Source: Planobispora longispora (GTDB lineage: Bacteria > Actinomycetota > Actinomycetes > Streptosporangiales > Streptosporangiaceae). Taken from it: a stretch of DNA of 44,727 bases. Below are positions 19,143 to 28,293 of this stretch, piece by piece; positions within the stretch are counted from its first letter, which is position 1; every line of letters starts with the position of its first letter. Location: positions 1-44,727 of the forward strand of contig NZ_BOOH01000074.1 in NCBI RefSeq assembly GCF_016863135.1, written 5' to 3'. Below the pieces are notes generated by a model. That model saw only the letters and a program-made list of their open reading frames with translations, was not told the origin of the DNA and did not search any database. The position numbers and the translations under genes are program-made.

Positions 19143-19802
19143 GTGGAAACATGCTTCGTCCCGGATTTCCTGATCCTGTCGGTGGTGACCGGATCCCGCG
19201 CCTACGGGTTGGAGACCGCGGCCTCCGACGTCGACCGGCGCGGTGTCTTCACCGCGCCCACGCCGCTGTTCTGGCGGCTGGACAAGCCGCCGACCCACGT
19301 CGAGGGACCCGAGGCGGAGCAGTTCTCCTGGGAGGTCGAGCGGTTCTGCGCACTGGCGCTGGAGGCCAACCCGACGGTCCTGGAATGCCTGTGGTCGCCG
19401 CTCGTCGAGCACGTCACCCCGGCGGGCGAGGACCTGCTCTCCATACGCCGGGCCTTCCTGTCCCGGCGCGCCCGCCGGACGTTCAGCGGCTACGCCGACG
19501 CCCAGTTCCGCAGGCTCGACCCCGAGCGGCCGAAGTGGAAGCAGGCCATGCACATGATCAGGCTCATGCTCAGCGGGCTCCACCTGGTCCGCGAGGGAGA
19601 GCCGCTGGTGCGCGTGGGAGAGCACCGCGACCGGCTGCTGGCGCTGCGGCGGGGTGAGATCCCGTGGGCGGAGGTGGAACGCTGGCGGGCCGGGCTGCTC
19701 GCGGACTTCGAATCCCTGGGCGAGGCCGGCGCGCTCCCGGAGACCCCCGACCGGCAGACCGTCGACGACTACCTGGCCGCCGTCAGGAGAGCCTCTTTGT
19801 GA
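19143..19802 (+). CDS. Nucleotidyltransferase-domain protein
   Basis: A 219-residue protein of the Pol beta nucleotidyltransferase superfamily. GSRAYGLETAASDVDRRGVF (17-36) holds the GSxxxG and DxD catalytic motif that binds Mg-NTP, and it is followed by a helical domain with KWKQAMHMIRLMLSGLH, typical of the YcgL/RlaP-like predicted nucleotidyltransferases. The substrate is not known; no toxin or antitoxin partner lies next to it. The GTG at 19143 has no clear ribosome-binding site and may be read from a leaderless transcript. The last codons and stop are inside a 36-bp tandem duplication. Confidence 0.85.
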   Translation: METCFVPDFLILSVVTGSRAYGLETAASDVDRRGVFTAPTPLFWRLDKPPTHVEGPEAEQFSWEVERFCALALEANPTVLECLWSPLVEHVTPAGEDLLSIRRAFLSRRARRTFSGYADAQFRRLDPERPKWKQAMHMIRLMLSGLHLVREGEPLVRVGEHRDRLLALRRGEIPWAEVERWRAGLLADFESLGEAGALPETPDRQTVDDYLAAVRRASL

Positions 19803-19849
19803 CCTCCGCCCGACGCCGTCAGGAGAGCCTCTTTGTGACCTCCGCCCGA
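19778..19849. repeat. 36-bp tandem duplication over a stop codon
   Basis: 19778-19813 is repeated exactly at 19814-19849. The unit covers the last seven sense codons (AVRRASL) and stop of the nucleotidyltransferase gene plus 15 nt after it. As 36 is a multiple of three, the second copy keeps the same frame, so readthrough of the first stop would add 12 residues and meet the same stop again. Confidence 0.9.
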
Positions 19850-19954
19850 CGCCCGCGGTCCGCGCCCTCCTCGGCGGTGTACCGCCCCGTCCCGCCGATC
19901 GCGAGGAAGATCATCCAAGCTCCGCGGCCGTCGGCGGCGTGGAAGAATCCGATC

Positions 19955-20866
19955 ATGACTTCGGAGACCATCACCGCGGCGGCCGCGGGAACCTGGAAGC
20001 TCGGCGACCTGACGGTCAACCGGATCGGGCTGGGCGCGATGCGCCTGACCCAGAAGGGCGAGGCGTTCGTCGACGGCGCTCCGAGCGATCGCGACCGGGC
20101 CGTCACCGTGCTGCGCCGCGCGGTCGAACTCGGCGTCAACCACATCGACACGGCCGCGTTCTACTTCTCCCCGCTGCGCTCCGCCAACGAACTGATCAAC
20201 CGGGCGCTGGCGCCGTACCCCGACGACCTGGTCATCGCCACCAAGGTCTGGCCGGGGCGGGATCCGTCGGGACAGTGGTGGTGGGCCGCTCCGGAGCAGC
20301 TGCGCGGCCAGGTCGAGGAGAACCTGCGCCAGCTCGGCCGCGACCACCTCGACGTGGTGAACCTGCGCGTTCCCCCCAGCCGGACGACCGGCTCGATCGC
20401 CGAGCACTTCGGCGCGCTGGCCGAGCTGCGCGAGGCCGGGCTCATCCGCCACCTGGGCCTGTCCAACGCCACCCCCGATCACCTGGCCGAGGCCCGGGCC
20501 ATCGCCCCGGTCGTCTGCGTGCAGAACGCCTACGGCATCGGCCTCCGGTCGGACGGCCGGGCGTTCCTGCGTGCCTGCGGGGAGCAGGGCATCGCGTTCG
20601 TCCCGTTCTTCGCGATCGCCGGCGCCGGCCGCGAGGCGGGCGCGAGCGGCGCCGAGGACGAGGAGGTCCTGGCCGTCGCCCGCGCGCACGGGGCGACGGC
20701 CGCGCAGGTCCGGCTGGCGTGGACGCTGCAGCAGGGGCCGAACGTGCTGGCCATCCCCGGCACCGGGAACCCGGATCACCTGGTCGACAACATGGCCGCC
20801 GGCGCGCTGCGGCTCTCCCGGGACGAGCTGGCCCGCCTCGGCTCCCCGCGCCGGGAGGGAGCCTGA
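19955..20866 (+). CDS. Aldo/keto reductase family protein, His-less
   Basis: A 303-residue NADPH-dependent oxidoreductase fold. GLGAMRLT (about 24-31) and the catalytic HIDTAAFYFSP with Asp and Tyr, and ATKVWPG with Lys, follow the aldo/keto reductase pattern; VLAIPGTGNPDHLVDN is the NADPH-binding segment. The usual catalytic His, in LHxPD, is replaced: the equivalent reads VVNLRVPPS, with Arg in its place. This VNLRV variant recurs, as I remember, in an actinomycete subgroup, so it may be a subfamily trait. ATG 19955 matches the family start. It stands alone between a nucleotidyltransferase and a convergent thioesterase gene. Confidence 0.88.
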   Translation: MTSETITAAAAGTWKLGDLTVNRIGLGAMRLTQKGEAFVDGAPSDRDRAVTVLRRAVELGVNHIDTAAFYFSPLRSANELINRALAPYPDDLVIATKVWPGRDPSGQWWWAAPEQLRGQVEENLRQLGRDHLDVVNLRVPPSRTTGSIAEHFGALAELREAGLIRHLGLSNATPDHLAEARAIAPVVCVQNAYGIGLRSDGRAFLRACGEQGIAFVPFFAIAGAGREAGASGAEDEEVLAVARAHGATAAQVRLAWTLQQGPNVLAIPGTGNPDHLVDNMAAGALRLSRDELARLGSPRREGA

Positions 20867-20924
20867 CCGGCGAGGCGGAGCACCCGCCCCGCAGCATCGG
20901 CGCGCCGCCGGAGCGGCCGGTGGT

Positions 20925-21707
20925 TCACCGCCGGCGGATGAGCAGGGGCTGGGCGACCTCCCCCAGGTAGCCGCCGGGGTCGCGGAGGGTGGCGCGGGCC
21001 AGTCCGAGGCCGTCGTCGGACAGATGGGTGCGGCAGTCCATGTGGACCCAGTCGCCGACGGGCGGGCGGAGCAGAGTGGTGGTCATGGCGGGCGGGATGG
21101 ACAGCCACTCCTGGAGGGGGAGGGCCAGCGACAGGCCGTTGGCGGAGTCGGCGACGATGAGCGTGCGGGCCAGGCCGGTGAGGTCTTCCCCGGCGATGAG
21201 GGGGATCCGCACGCGGGTCCAGACCTGGGCGGCGCCGGGGGCGCGGGGGGCCTGGTCGGTGGAGCGCCATTCGACGGCCTGGCCGTAGCCCCAATCGGAC
21301 GGGGCGGGCAGGAGGTGTTCGGCCGGGGCGGCGGGCAGGGGCGGGGGCGGGAGGGGCGGGCCGGCGGCCGGCGGGGTGGGGCCGGTGGCGATGTGCCAGG
21401 CCTGGGCGCTCACGGCGGGCCGCCCGTCGATAATCAGGTGGGCCTGGGCGAGACGGATGCGGCGGCCCGGCCGTACTTCGGTCACCTCGACGCGGGCGGG
21501 GCGGCGCGGGATGGGGCCCAGGAAGTCCACGCCGATGCGGGCCAGGCGCATTCCCGGCCCCGCGGCCGCGTCCAGGGCGTGGGCCAGCAGAGCGGTGGGC
21601 GGGCCGCCGTGCTGGGCGTCGCCGTCCCACGGGCTCTGGGTGGCACGGGTGGGTTCGTATAGATCGTCGCCGACGGGCAGGTAGAACGCCTCGGGCAGGT
21701 CGCTCAT
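20925..21707 (-). CDS. TesB-like acyl-CoA thioesterase family protein
   Basis: A 260-residue double-hotdog thioesterase. The first hotdog includes WDGDAQHGGPPTALLAHAL, with the conserved HGGP segment that covers the substrate, then RIGVDFLGPIPRRPARVEV; the second ends in HMDCRTHLSDDGLGLARATL with the Asp-Gly-Leu motif. Such proteins hydrolyse acyl-CoA in fatty-acid or polyketide metabolism, but the substrate is not evident. ATG 21707 gives the usual start MSDLPEAFY; a longer frame lies upstream in non-coding sequence. A 26-bp imperfect palindrome about 75 nt upstream may be an operator. It converges on the aldo/keto reductase gene. Confidence 0.85.
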   Translation of the reverse strand: MSDLPEAFYLPVGDDLYEPTRATQSPWDGDAQHGGPPTALLAHALDAAAGPGMRLARIGVDFLGPIPRRPARVEVTEVRPGRRIRLAQAHLIIDGRPAVSAQAWHIATGPTPPAAGPPLPPPPLPAAPAEHLLPAPSDWGYGQAVEWRSTDQAPRAPGAAQVWTRVRIPLIAGEDLTGLARTLIVADSANGLSLALPLQEWLSIPPAMTTTLLRPPVGDWVHMDCRTHLSDDGLGLARATLRDPGGYLGEVAQPLLIRRR

Positions 21708-21780
21708 GGAGCAGTCCCCGGGGCGGGGTGAGCGGTCTTCGGGATCTCCGGCATGACGTCTCCGTTCGCATGATCCCCAC

Positions 21781-21806
21781 CCGGCTATGACGACCGTCAT
21801 AACCGG
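21781..21806 (-). promoter_or_regulatory. Operator-like palindrome upstream of the thioesterase
   Basis: CCGG-C-TATGACGA-CCGTCATA-A-CCGG: the core TATGACGA/CCGTCATA pairs at seven of eight positions and the flanking CCGG on both sides also match. This ATGACNNNNGTCAT form is typical of TetR-like operators, but no regulator gene lies next to it. Confidence 0.45.
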
Positions 21807-21978
21807 AGGCGGGAGGCCAAGCTACAACGATCACCGCGACCGGAGGGAGGGCATGTGACCCAGCGCACAGGCGCGTCCCGGGAAGAGGCGTATGGATCGC
21901 GTCAACAATCCGTCCGGCGGCGTAGGGAAAGCGTCAAGATGCGGGGAAAACGCCGGCTGTCGCTATTTCATGGGTTTT

Positions 21979-21994
21979 GGCCCTCGCGAGGGCC
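21979..21994. promoter_or_regulatory. Perfect palindrome in the kdpD leader
   Basis: GGCCCTCGCGAGGGCC is a perfect 16-nt palindrome 26 nt before the kdpD start, in an intergenic region of about 300 bp. It could be an operator, such as a KdpE site for autoregulation, or fold as a hairpin near the start. The rest of the intergenic region shows two GCGTCAA words about 32 bp apart (near 21899 and 21931) but no clear promoter. Confidence 0.35.
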
Positions 21995-22019
21995 TCGGTA
22001 GGTTTCCGGGATCTGGGAA

Positions 22020-24593
22020 ATGGTGATCGGCGTGCCACGGGGGCGGCTGCGGATTTACCTGGGCGCGGCCCCGGGGGTCGGCAAGACCTTCGCCATGCTG
22101 AGCGAGGGGCGGCGCGGCGTGGAACGCGGCCGGGACGTGGTCGTGGGCCTGGCGGAGACCCACGGCCGGGCCCGCACCGCCGCGCTCCTGGACGGCATGG
22201 AGATCGTCCCCCGCAAGACCCTGATCCATCGGGGCGAGGTCGTCACCGAGCTGGACACCGCGGCGGTCATCGCCCGCCGGCCGGAAGCCGCCCTGATCGA
22301 CGAGCTCGCCCACACCAACGCCCCCGGCTCGGGGAACGCCAAGCGCTGGCAGGACATCGAGGAGATCCTCGACGCCGGCGTCGATGTGGTCTCCACGCTC
22401 AACATCCAGCACCTGGAGTCGCTCACCGACGTGGTGCGGCAGATCACCGGGGTGGCCCAGCACGAGACCGTGCCGGACGAGGTCGTACGGCGGGCGGAGC
22501 AGGTCCAGCTGGTCGACATGGCCCCCCAGGCGCTGCGCCGCCGTCTGGCGCACGGCAACATCTACGCCCCGGAGGAGATCGACGCGGCGCTGTCGAGCTA
22601 CTTCCGGGAGGGGAACCTGACCGCGCTGCGGCAGCTGGCGCTGTTGTGGGTGGCGGGCAAGGTCGACGAGCAGCTGGAGCGCTACCGCGCCGAGCACGGC
22701 ATCGCCGGGACCTGGGGGGTGCGCGAGCGGATCGTGGTCGCGCTGACCGGCGGTCCGGAGGGCGACACGCTGATCCGGCGGGCGGCCCGCATCGCCGGTC
22801 GCAGCAGGGGCGCCGACCTGCTGGCGGTGCACGTCACCCGGGCGGGCGGCGGCCTGAGCGGCGCCAGCCCTGCGCATCTGGCCCGCCAGCGCACTCTGGT
22901 CGAAGCCCTGGGCGGCTCCTACCACCAGGTGGTGGGCCGGGACATCGCACGCGCGCTGCTGGACTTCGCCCGCGGCGTCAACGCCACCCAGCTGGTGCTG
23001 GGCGCGTCGCGTCGCGGCCGGCTGGCCCGGCTGCGCTCTCGCGGCGTCGGCGTGGAAACCATCGCGATGTCCGGTTCCATCGATGTGCACATGGTCACCC
23101 ACGAGGAGACCGCCACCGGCCGGCGGCGCCCGTGGCGCTCGCGTGCCGGGCTCTCCCGGATCCGGCGGCTGGCCGGGTGGGCTCTGACCGCGTCCGGCCT
23201 GCCCGCCCTGGCCTCGCTGCTGGTCCTGCTGGGCGGGGCGGTGAGCATGTCCAGCCGGATCCTGCTGTTCCTGCTGCTGGTCGCCGGTGTGGCGCTGGTC
23301 GGCGGCAGGTGGCCGGCGATCACCGCCGCCGTGGGCGGGTCCGCCCTGCTCAACTGGTTCTTCACGCCGCCCCTGCACACCCTGTTCGTGGCCGATGCCG
23401 ACAACCTGCTCGCGCTCATCGTGTTCGTGCTGGTCGCGGTCACCGTCAGCGCCGTCGTCGACCTGGCCGCCCGCCGTACCGCCGAGGCCGCCCGCGCCGG
23501 CGCCGAGGCCGAGGTGCTGTCCACCCTGGCCGGGCACGTGCTGCGCGGCCAGGCCGCGCTGGCCTCCCTGCTGGCCCGGCTGCGCGAGACCTTCGCCCTG
23601 ACCTCGGTCACCCTCCTGGAGCGCGTCGGCGAGCCGGGCCTGGAGGACCGCGGCGATCCCGAGGCCTGGCGCATCCTGGCCACCTCCGGCGGTCCGCCCT
23701 GCACCCACCCGGCCGCCGCCGACACCGACGTGGCCGTCGACGCCTCCCTGGTGCTGGCGGTGCGCGGGCGACTGCTGGCGGCCTCCGACCGCCGGGTGCT
23801 GGAGGCGTTCGCCACCGAGGCCGCCGTCGCCCTGCGCCAGGAGCGCCTCCAGTACGAGGCCGCGCAGGCCAGGCCGCTGGCCGAGGCCGACAGGATGCGC
23901 ACCGCCCTGCTGGCCGCCGTCAGCCACGACCTGCGCACCCCGCTCGCCTCGGCCAAGGCCGCCGTCGACAGCCTGCGCAGTACCGAGATCGACTGGTCGG
24001 CGCAGGACCGCGCCGAACTGCTGGCCACCGCCGCCGAGTCCCTGGCCATGCTGGACCGCCTGGTGGCCAACCTGCTCGACATGAGCCGCCTGCAGGCCGG
24101 CGTGCTCGGCCTGGCCCTGCATCCCGTGGCGCTGGAGGAGGTCGTGCCGCGCTCCATCGACGCCCTGGGCCCGCTGCGCGACCGCGTCGAGGGCGACATC
24201 CCGCTGGAGCTGCCCGAGATCGTCGCCGATGCGGCCCTGCTGGAACGCGTGCTGGTCAACCTGATGTCGAACGCGGCCCGCCACAGTCCGCCCGGCCAGA
24301 AGGCCCTGATCACCGCCAGCCGGCACGGCGGCCGCGTGGAGATCCGCGTGATCGACCGCGGTCCCGGCATCCCGCACGCCGCCCGCGAGCAGGTCTTCCT
24401 GCCCTTCCAGCGGCTGGGCGACCGTGACAGCCACACCGGCGTCGGACTGGGTCTGGCGCTCGCGCGCGGGCTCACCGAAGCCATGGGCGGCACCCTGGTC
24501 CCCGACGAGACCCCCGGCGGCGGACTCACCATGATCGTTTCCATGCGCGTCCTCTCCCCGGCCGAGGACGAGCCCATCGGGGAGGGCCCGTGA
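22020..24593 (+). CDS. kdpD: Sensor histidine kinase KdpD
   Basis: An 857-residue sensor kinase, close to the 894 of E. coli KdpD. The N-terminal KdpD domain carries Walker [10 protein letters not shown] (15-23) and [11 protein letters not shown] (about 94-104); a Usp-like domain follows (about 240-370), then four membrane helices of DUF4118 (about 385-480), a GAF-like region, the HisKA H-box [11 protein letters not shown] with H636, and an HATPase domain with [18 protein letters not shown] and [11 protein letters not shown]. It senses potassium limitation and phosphorylates KdpE. Its stop overlaps the kdpE start (GTGA). No kdpFABC pump genes are nearby. Confidence 0.95.
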   Translation: MVIGVPRGRLRIYLGAAPGVGKTFAMLSEGRRGVERGRDVVVGLAETHGRARTAALLDGMEIVPRKTLIHRGEVVTELDTAAVIARRPEAALIDELAHTNAPGSGNAKRWQDIEEILDAGVDVVSTLNIQHLESLTDVVRQITGVAQHETVPDEVVRRAEQVQLVDMAPQALRRRLAHGNIYAPEEIDAALSSYFREGNLTALRQLALLWVAGKVDEQLERYRAEHGIAGTWGVRERIVVALTGGPEGDTLIRRAARIAGRSRGADLLAVHVTRAGGGLSGASPAHLARQRTLVEALGGSYHQVVGRDIARALLDFARGVNATQLVLGASRRGRLARLRSRGVGVETIAMSGSIDVHMVTHEETATGRRRPWRSRAGLSRIRRLAGWALTASGLPALASLLVLLGGAVSMSSRILLFLLLVAGVALVGGRWPAITAAVGGSALLNWFFTPPLHTLFVADADNLLALIVFVLVAVTVSAVVDLAARRTAEAARAGAEAEVLSTLAGHVLRGQAALASLLARLRETFALTSVTLLERVGEPGLEDRGDPEAWRILATSGGPPCTHPAAADTDVAVDASLVLAVRGRLLAASDRRVLEAFATEAAVALRQERLQYEAAQARPLAEADRMRTALLAAVSHDLRTPLASAKAAVDSLRSTEIDWSAQDRAELLATAAESLAMLDRLVANLLDMSRLQAGVLGLALHPVALEEVVPRSIDALGPLRDRVEGDIPLELPEIVADAALLERVLVNLMSNAARHSPPGQKALITASRHGGRVEIRVIDRGPGIPHAAREQVFLPFQRLGDRDSHTGVGLGLALARGLTEAMGGTLVPDETPGGGLTMIVSMRVLSPAEDEPIGEGP

Positions 24594-25258
24594 CCCGCGT
24601 CCTGATCGTCGACGACGAGCCGCAGCTGCTGCGGGCGCTTCGCATCAATCTGGTCGCCCGCCACTACGAGGTCGCCATGGCCGACGACGGCGGCTCCGCT
24701 CTGCGCCAGGCCGCGCAGTTCCACCCCGATCTGGTCGTGCTGGATCTGGGTCTGCCCGACATCGACGGGGTGGAGGTGGTCCACGGCCTGCGCGGCTGGA
24801 CGTCCGTGCCGATCGTGGTGCTGTCGGGCCGGGCGGGCAGCCAGGACAAGATCGACGCCCTGGACGCCGGCGCCGACGACTACGTCACCAAACCGTTCGA
24901 CATCGAGGAGCTCCTGGCCCGCATCCGGGCCGTGACCCGGCGCGCCTCACCGCACGACGCGCAGCCGGCGCAGATCCGGATCGGCGACCGCACGGTCGAC
25001 CTGGCCGCCAAGACGGTCTCCGGCGACGTGCGGCTGACCCCCACCGAGTGGCGTCTGCTGGAGCTGCTGCTGCGCAACCCGGGCAAGCTGATCAGCCAGC
25101 GCCAGATGCTCACCGAGGTGTGGGGCGCCGGCTACGACAGAGAGACCCACTACCTGCGCCAGTACATGGCCCAGCTGCGCCGGAAGCTGGAGCCCGACCC
25201 CGCCCGCCCGGCCCATCTGATCACCGAGCCCGGCATGGGCTACCGGTTCGCGCCCTGA
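24590..25258 (+). CDS. kdpE: Response regulator KdpE (OmpR family)
   Basis: A 222-residue two-component regulator. The receiver has the acidic pair DDE at 8-10, the phosphorylation site D52 in [12 protein letters not shown], and K in VTKPF (about 101). A winged-helix DNA-binding domain fills the C-terminus, with [20 protein letters not shown] and the recognition region [14 protein letters not shown]. The GTG start overlaps the kdpD stop, so the two are translationally coupled. Normally KdpE turns on the kdpFABC potassium pump; here the next gene downstream is an APC-type permease, a plausible target. Confidence 0.95.
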   Translation: MTRVLIVDDEPQLLRALRINLVARHYEVAMADDGGSALRQAAQFHPDLVVLDLGLPDIDGVEVVHGLRGWTSVPIVVLSGRAGSQDKIDALDAGADDYVTKPFDIEELLARIRAVTRRASPHDAQPAQIRIGDRTVDLAAKTVSGDVRLTPTEWRLLELLLRNPGKLISQRQMLTEVWGAGYDRETHYLRQYMAQLRRKLEPDPARPAHLITEPGMGYRFAP

Positions 25259-25362
25259 AGACCCGGCATCCGCCGCAGTCCCGGGAGGAAGCGCGCCGTG
25301 CGCACCACACGCACCACACGACCGCACCGACGAGTGACATCGACCACGGGGGGTGGACCGGG

Positions 25363-27300
25363 GTGAACACATCGACCCCGCCGAGAACCGGATCCGCGCC
25401 CGGTGAATCCGCGCTGCGCGGCTGGCTGCTGCACGGCCTGCCGCGCAGCGACGCCAGGACCACCGGCCCGCACCACGAGGAGGCCCCCGGCCATCAGCAC
25501 TCCTGGTGGCAGGTGATGTGCCTGACCGGTGTGGACTACTTCTCCACCCTGGGCTACCAGCCCGGCATCGCCGCGCTGGCCGCCGGGGCCCTCAGCCCGG
25601 TCGCCACCCTGCTGCTGGTCGCGCTCACCCTGCTGGGGGCGCTTCCCACCTACCGGGCCGTGGCCGAGCAGAGCCCGCACGGCCTGGGCTCGCTGTCGAT
25701 GCTGGAGAGCCTGCTGCCCGGCTGGCGCGGCAAGCTGCTGGTCCTGTTCCTGCTCGGGTTCGTCGCCACCGCGTTCATCGTGACGATCACCCTGTCGGCC
25801 GCCGACGCCACCGCGCACGTGCTGCACAACCCGTTCGTTCCCGGGTTCCTCTCCGGCCGGCAGGTGCCGGTCACCCTGGTGCTGATCGCGGCTCTGGGCG
25901 GGGTGTTCCTGCTCGGTTTCAGCGAGGCGATCTCCATCGCCGTGGTGCTGGTCGCCGTCTACCTGACGCTGAACGTCGTCGTCGTCGGCGTCGCGGTCGA
26001 GCACGTGCTCGTCGAGCCCGGCCTGGTCGGCGACTGGCGGGCCGCGCTGACCGCCGAGCACTCCAGCCCGATCGGCATGATCGCCGTCGCGCTGTACGTC
26101 ATGCCGAAACTCGCCCTGGGCCTGTCGGGTTTCGAGACCGGTGTAGCGGTCATGCCGCTGGTCCGGGGCGACCTGGCCCGGCGCGTCAAGGGCGCGCGCA
26201 AGCTGCTGACCACCGCCGCGCTCATCATGAGCGTCTTCCTGATCGCCTCCAGCTTCGCCACCACCGTGCTCATCCCCGCCGAGGAGTTCGCCGAGGGCGG
26301 CAGCGCCAACGGCCGCGCCCTGGCGTATCTGGCCCACGCCTATCTGGGCGACTGGTTCGGCACCGCCTACGACGTCTCCACCATCGCGATCCTGTGGTTC
26401 GCCGGCGCCTCGGCCCTCGCGGGACTGCTCAACATCGTCCCGCGCTACCTGCCCCGCTACGGCATGGCCCCGGACTGGTCCCGCGCCACCCGGCCGATGG
26501 TCCTGGTCTTCACCGCCATCTCGTTCGCCATCACGCTGGTCTTCGACGCCGACGTCGAATCCCAGGGCGGCGCCTACGCCACCGGCGTGCTCGCGCTGAT
26601 CCTGTCGGCGGCCATCGCGGTGACCCTGTCGGCCGCCAGGAAGCGGCGGATCGGAGCGGCCGCCGGGTTCGGCTCCGTCACGGTCGTCTTCGTCTACGCC
26701 ACCATCGCCAACATCATCGAACGCCCCGACGGACTGGTGATCGCCGCGTTCTTCGTCGCGTTCATCGTGGTGACCTCCCTGGTCTCCCGCGCCACCCGCT
26801 CCACCGAGCTGCGCGTCACCCGTATCAGCATGGACGACACCGCCCGGCGCTACATCAACGAGGCCGGGGAGATCCACCTGATCGCCAACGAGCCCGACGC
26901 GCGCGACTGCGCCGAGTACGTCGGCAAGACCCGCGAGGCCTGGGAGCTGCACCGGCTGCGCACGAAAGAAGGGGCGCTGTTCCTGGAGGTCACCGTCCCC
27001 GACGCCTCCGAGTTCGAAAGCGAGCTGCGGGTGATCGGAGAAGAGCGCCACGGCTTCCGCATCCTGCGCATGGAGAGCACCACGGTCGCCAACGCGATCG
27101 CCGCGGTGCTGCTGTATCTCCGTGACGAGACCGGCAAGACGCCCCACGTCTACTTCCACTGGGCCGCCGAGGGCAACCCGATCGGCGCGCTGCTGCGCTA
27201 TCTGGTCTTCGGCGGCGGCGACATCCCGCCGCTGACCCGCGAGGTGCTGCGGCAGGCCGAGCCGGACCCGGCCCGCCGCCCTCTCGTCCACGTCGGCTGA
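25363..27300 (+). CDS. APC-superfamily permease with soluble C-terminal domain
   Basis: A 645-residue membrane transporter. After a cytoplasmic N-terminus of about 50 residues, about 12 membrane helices run from [15 protein letters not shown] (helix 1, with the unwound Gly-rich stretch of APC transporters) to about residue 480, and a soluble domain of about 165 residues follows. This plan, APC core plus cytosolic tail, matches the potassium importer KimA, but overall sequence identity cannot be judged here; database names would be amino-acid or APC permease. GTG 25363 has a G-rich site before it. It directly follows kdpDE on the same strand, 104 bp away, suggesting a potassium-related job. 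Confidence 0.85.
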   Translation: MNTSTPPRTGSAPGESALRGWLLHGLPRSDARTTGPHHEEAPGHQHSWWQVMCLTGVDYFSTLGYQPGIAALAAGALSPVATLLLVALTLLGALPTYRAVAEQSPHGLGSLSMLESLLPGWRGKLLVLFLLGFVATAFIVTITLSAADATAHVLHNPFVPGFLSGRQVPVTLVLIAALGGVFLLGFSEAISIAVVLVAVYLTLNVVVVGVAVEHVLVEPGLVGDWRAALTAEHSSPIGMIAVALYVMPKLALGLSGFETGVAVMPLVRGDLARRVKGARKLLTTAALIMSVFLIASSFATTVLIPAEEFAEGGSANGRALAYLAHAYLGDWFGTAYDVSTIAILWFAGASALAGLLNIVPRYLPRYGMAPDWSRATRPMVLVFTAISFAITLVFDADVESQGGAYATGVLALILSAAIAVTLSAARKRRIGAAAGFGSVTVVFVYATIANIIERPDGLVIAAFFVAFIVVTSLVSRATRSTELRVTRISMDDTARRYINEAGEIHLIANEPDARDCAEYVGKTREAWELHRLRTKEGALFLEVTVPDASEFESELRVIGEERHGFRILRMESTTVANAIAAVLLYLRDETGKTPHVYFHWAAEGNPIGALLRYLVFGGGDIPPLTREVLRQAEPDPARRPLVHVG

Positions 27301-27331
27301 GCAGCCGCCGCGGAGCGGGCCCGCGCCGGGA

Positions 27332-28222
27332 TCAGAGCAGTCCGGCCAGGACCTCCTCGACCGGCGTGGCCGTGACGCCGAGCAGTTTCTCCGTCTCGGT
27401 GAAGTCGGAGACGTACGGCCTGCCCGGCGTCTCCAGCACCTCGGTCAGCTCCGCCCAGAACGGGCCGGTGAGCGACAGCAGCGCCAGGTCCCGCTCGGTC
27501 AGCTCCTCCAGGCGGGGCTCGGGCGCCCCGGCCAGCCCGGCGAGCCGCGCGGCCAGTTCGCGCACCGAGGGCGTGACCACCGGCACGTGCCAGGCCCGTC
27601 CCCAGGAGCTCGCGTCGCGACCGGCGGCGACCAGCGTGCGGGCCGTGTCGCCGATCGAGGAGTAGCTGTGCGGCAGGTCCAGCTCCTGCGGCACCAGGGC
27701 GAGCGCGCCCGCCAGCACTTTCGGCTGGACCATGAGGCTGAAGACCGACACGGCGCCGGCGCCGTAGAACTGCGCGGCCCGCACCTCGGTGACCCGCGCG
27801 CCCGAGGCGGCGGCCTCCTCCCACAGGCGCGCCCGCAGGCGGCCCTTGGGTCCGGCGGCCCGCAGCGGCAGGCCCGGGTGGACCGGGCCGTCGACGAGGC
27901 CGTAGCCGTACAGGTTGCCCAGCATGACGTAGGGCACGCCGGTGCGCGACGCGGCGGTCAGCAGGCCGGCCGCCAGCGCGGGGAACTCCTGCGGCCAGAG
28001 GTGGTAGGGCGGCGCGGCGCAGCCGAACAGCGTGGTCGCGCCCTCCAGCAGCCGGGTGAGCAGGTCGGCGTCGGCGGCGTCCGCGGCCGTCTTCTCCACC
28101 AGGGGGTGCTCGGGCCCCGCGCCGCTTCTGCTGACGATCTTGACGCGCTCGCCGTCGGCGGCGAGCAGCAGGGCGGTGCGGGAGGCGGCGGCACCGGCGC
28201 CGATGATCACGTGGAAGGTCAT
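27332..28222 (-). CDS. NAD(P)-binding epimerase/dehydratase-like protein
   Basis: A 296-residue Rossmann-fold protein. MTFHVIIGAGAAASRTALLL has a GxGxxxS variant of the NAD(P)-binding loop, and VRAAQFYGAGA and YSSIGDTARTLVAAG follow the pattern of atypical SDR, NmrA/epimerase-type proteins. The usual YxxxK catalytic pair of SDR enzymes is not evident, so it could be a redox sensor or act on a small-molecule substrate. The ATG at 28222 gives the usual start. It converges on the permease gene and is divergent from a GlxA-type regulator 71 bp away, which may control it. Confidence 0.8.
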   Translation of the reverse strand: MTFHVIIGAGAAASRTALLLAADGERVKIVSRSGAGPEHPLVEKTAADAADADLLTRLLEGATTLFGCAAPPYHLWPQEFPALAAGLLTAASRTGVPYVMLGNLYGYGLVDGPVHPGLPLRAAGPKGRLRARLWEEAAASGARVTEVRAAQFYGAGAVSVFSLMVQPKVLAGALALVPQELDLPHSYSSIGDTARTLVAAGRDASSWGRAWHVPVVTPSVRELAARLAGLAGAPEPRLEELTERDLALLSLTGPFWAELTEVLETPGRPYVSDFTETEKLLGVTATPVEEVLAGLL

Positions 28223-28248
28223 GGACCTACCGTCCCTCACGCCCTTAG

Positions 28249-28275
28249 GCTGGCGGCAGTGGCCAGAATGCCAGC
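28249..28275. promoter_or_regulatory. Inverted repeat between the epimerase and GlxA-type regulator genes
   Basis: GCTGGC (28249-28254) and GCCAGC (28270-28275) enclose a second copy of GGCCAG, so two overlapping arms of CTGGC/GCCAG exist. They lie in the 71-nt gap between divergent genes, where an AraC-type regulator would bind. Confidence 0.3.
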
Positions 28276-28293
28276 TATCCGGAGGATCCGGCC

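Noticed and set aside
21963-24434. Very long minus-strand open frame opposite kdpD
   Set aside because: It is Gln/Gly/Arg/Asp-rich low complexity without any domain, as expected for the antisense of a high-GC gene.
25259-25362. A potassium or cyclic di-AMP riboswitch before the APC permease
   Set aside because: Only 104 bp separate kdpE from the permease, and I see no recognisable ydaO-type or other riboswitch pattern.
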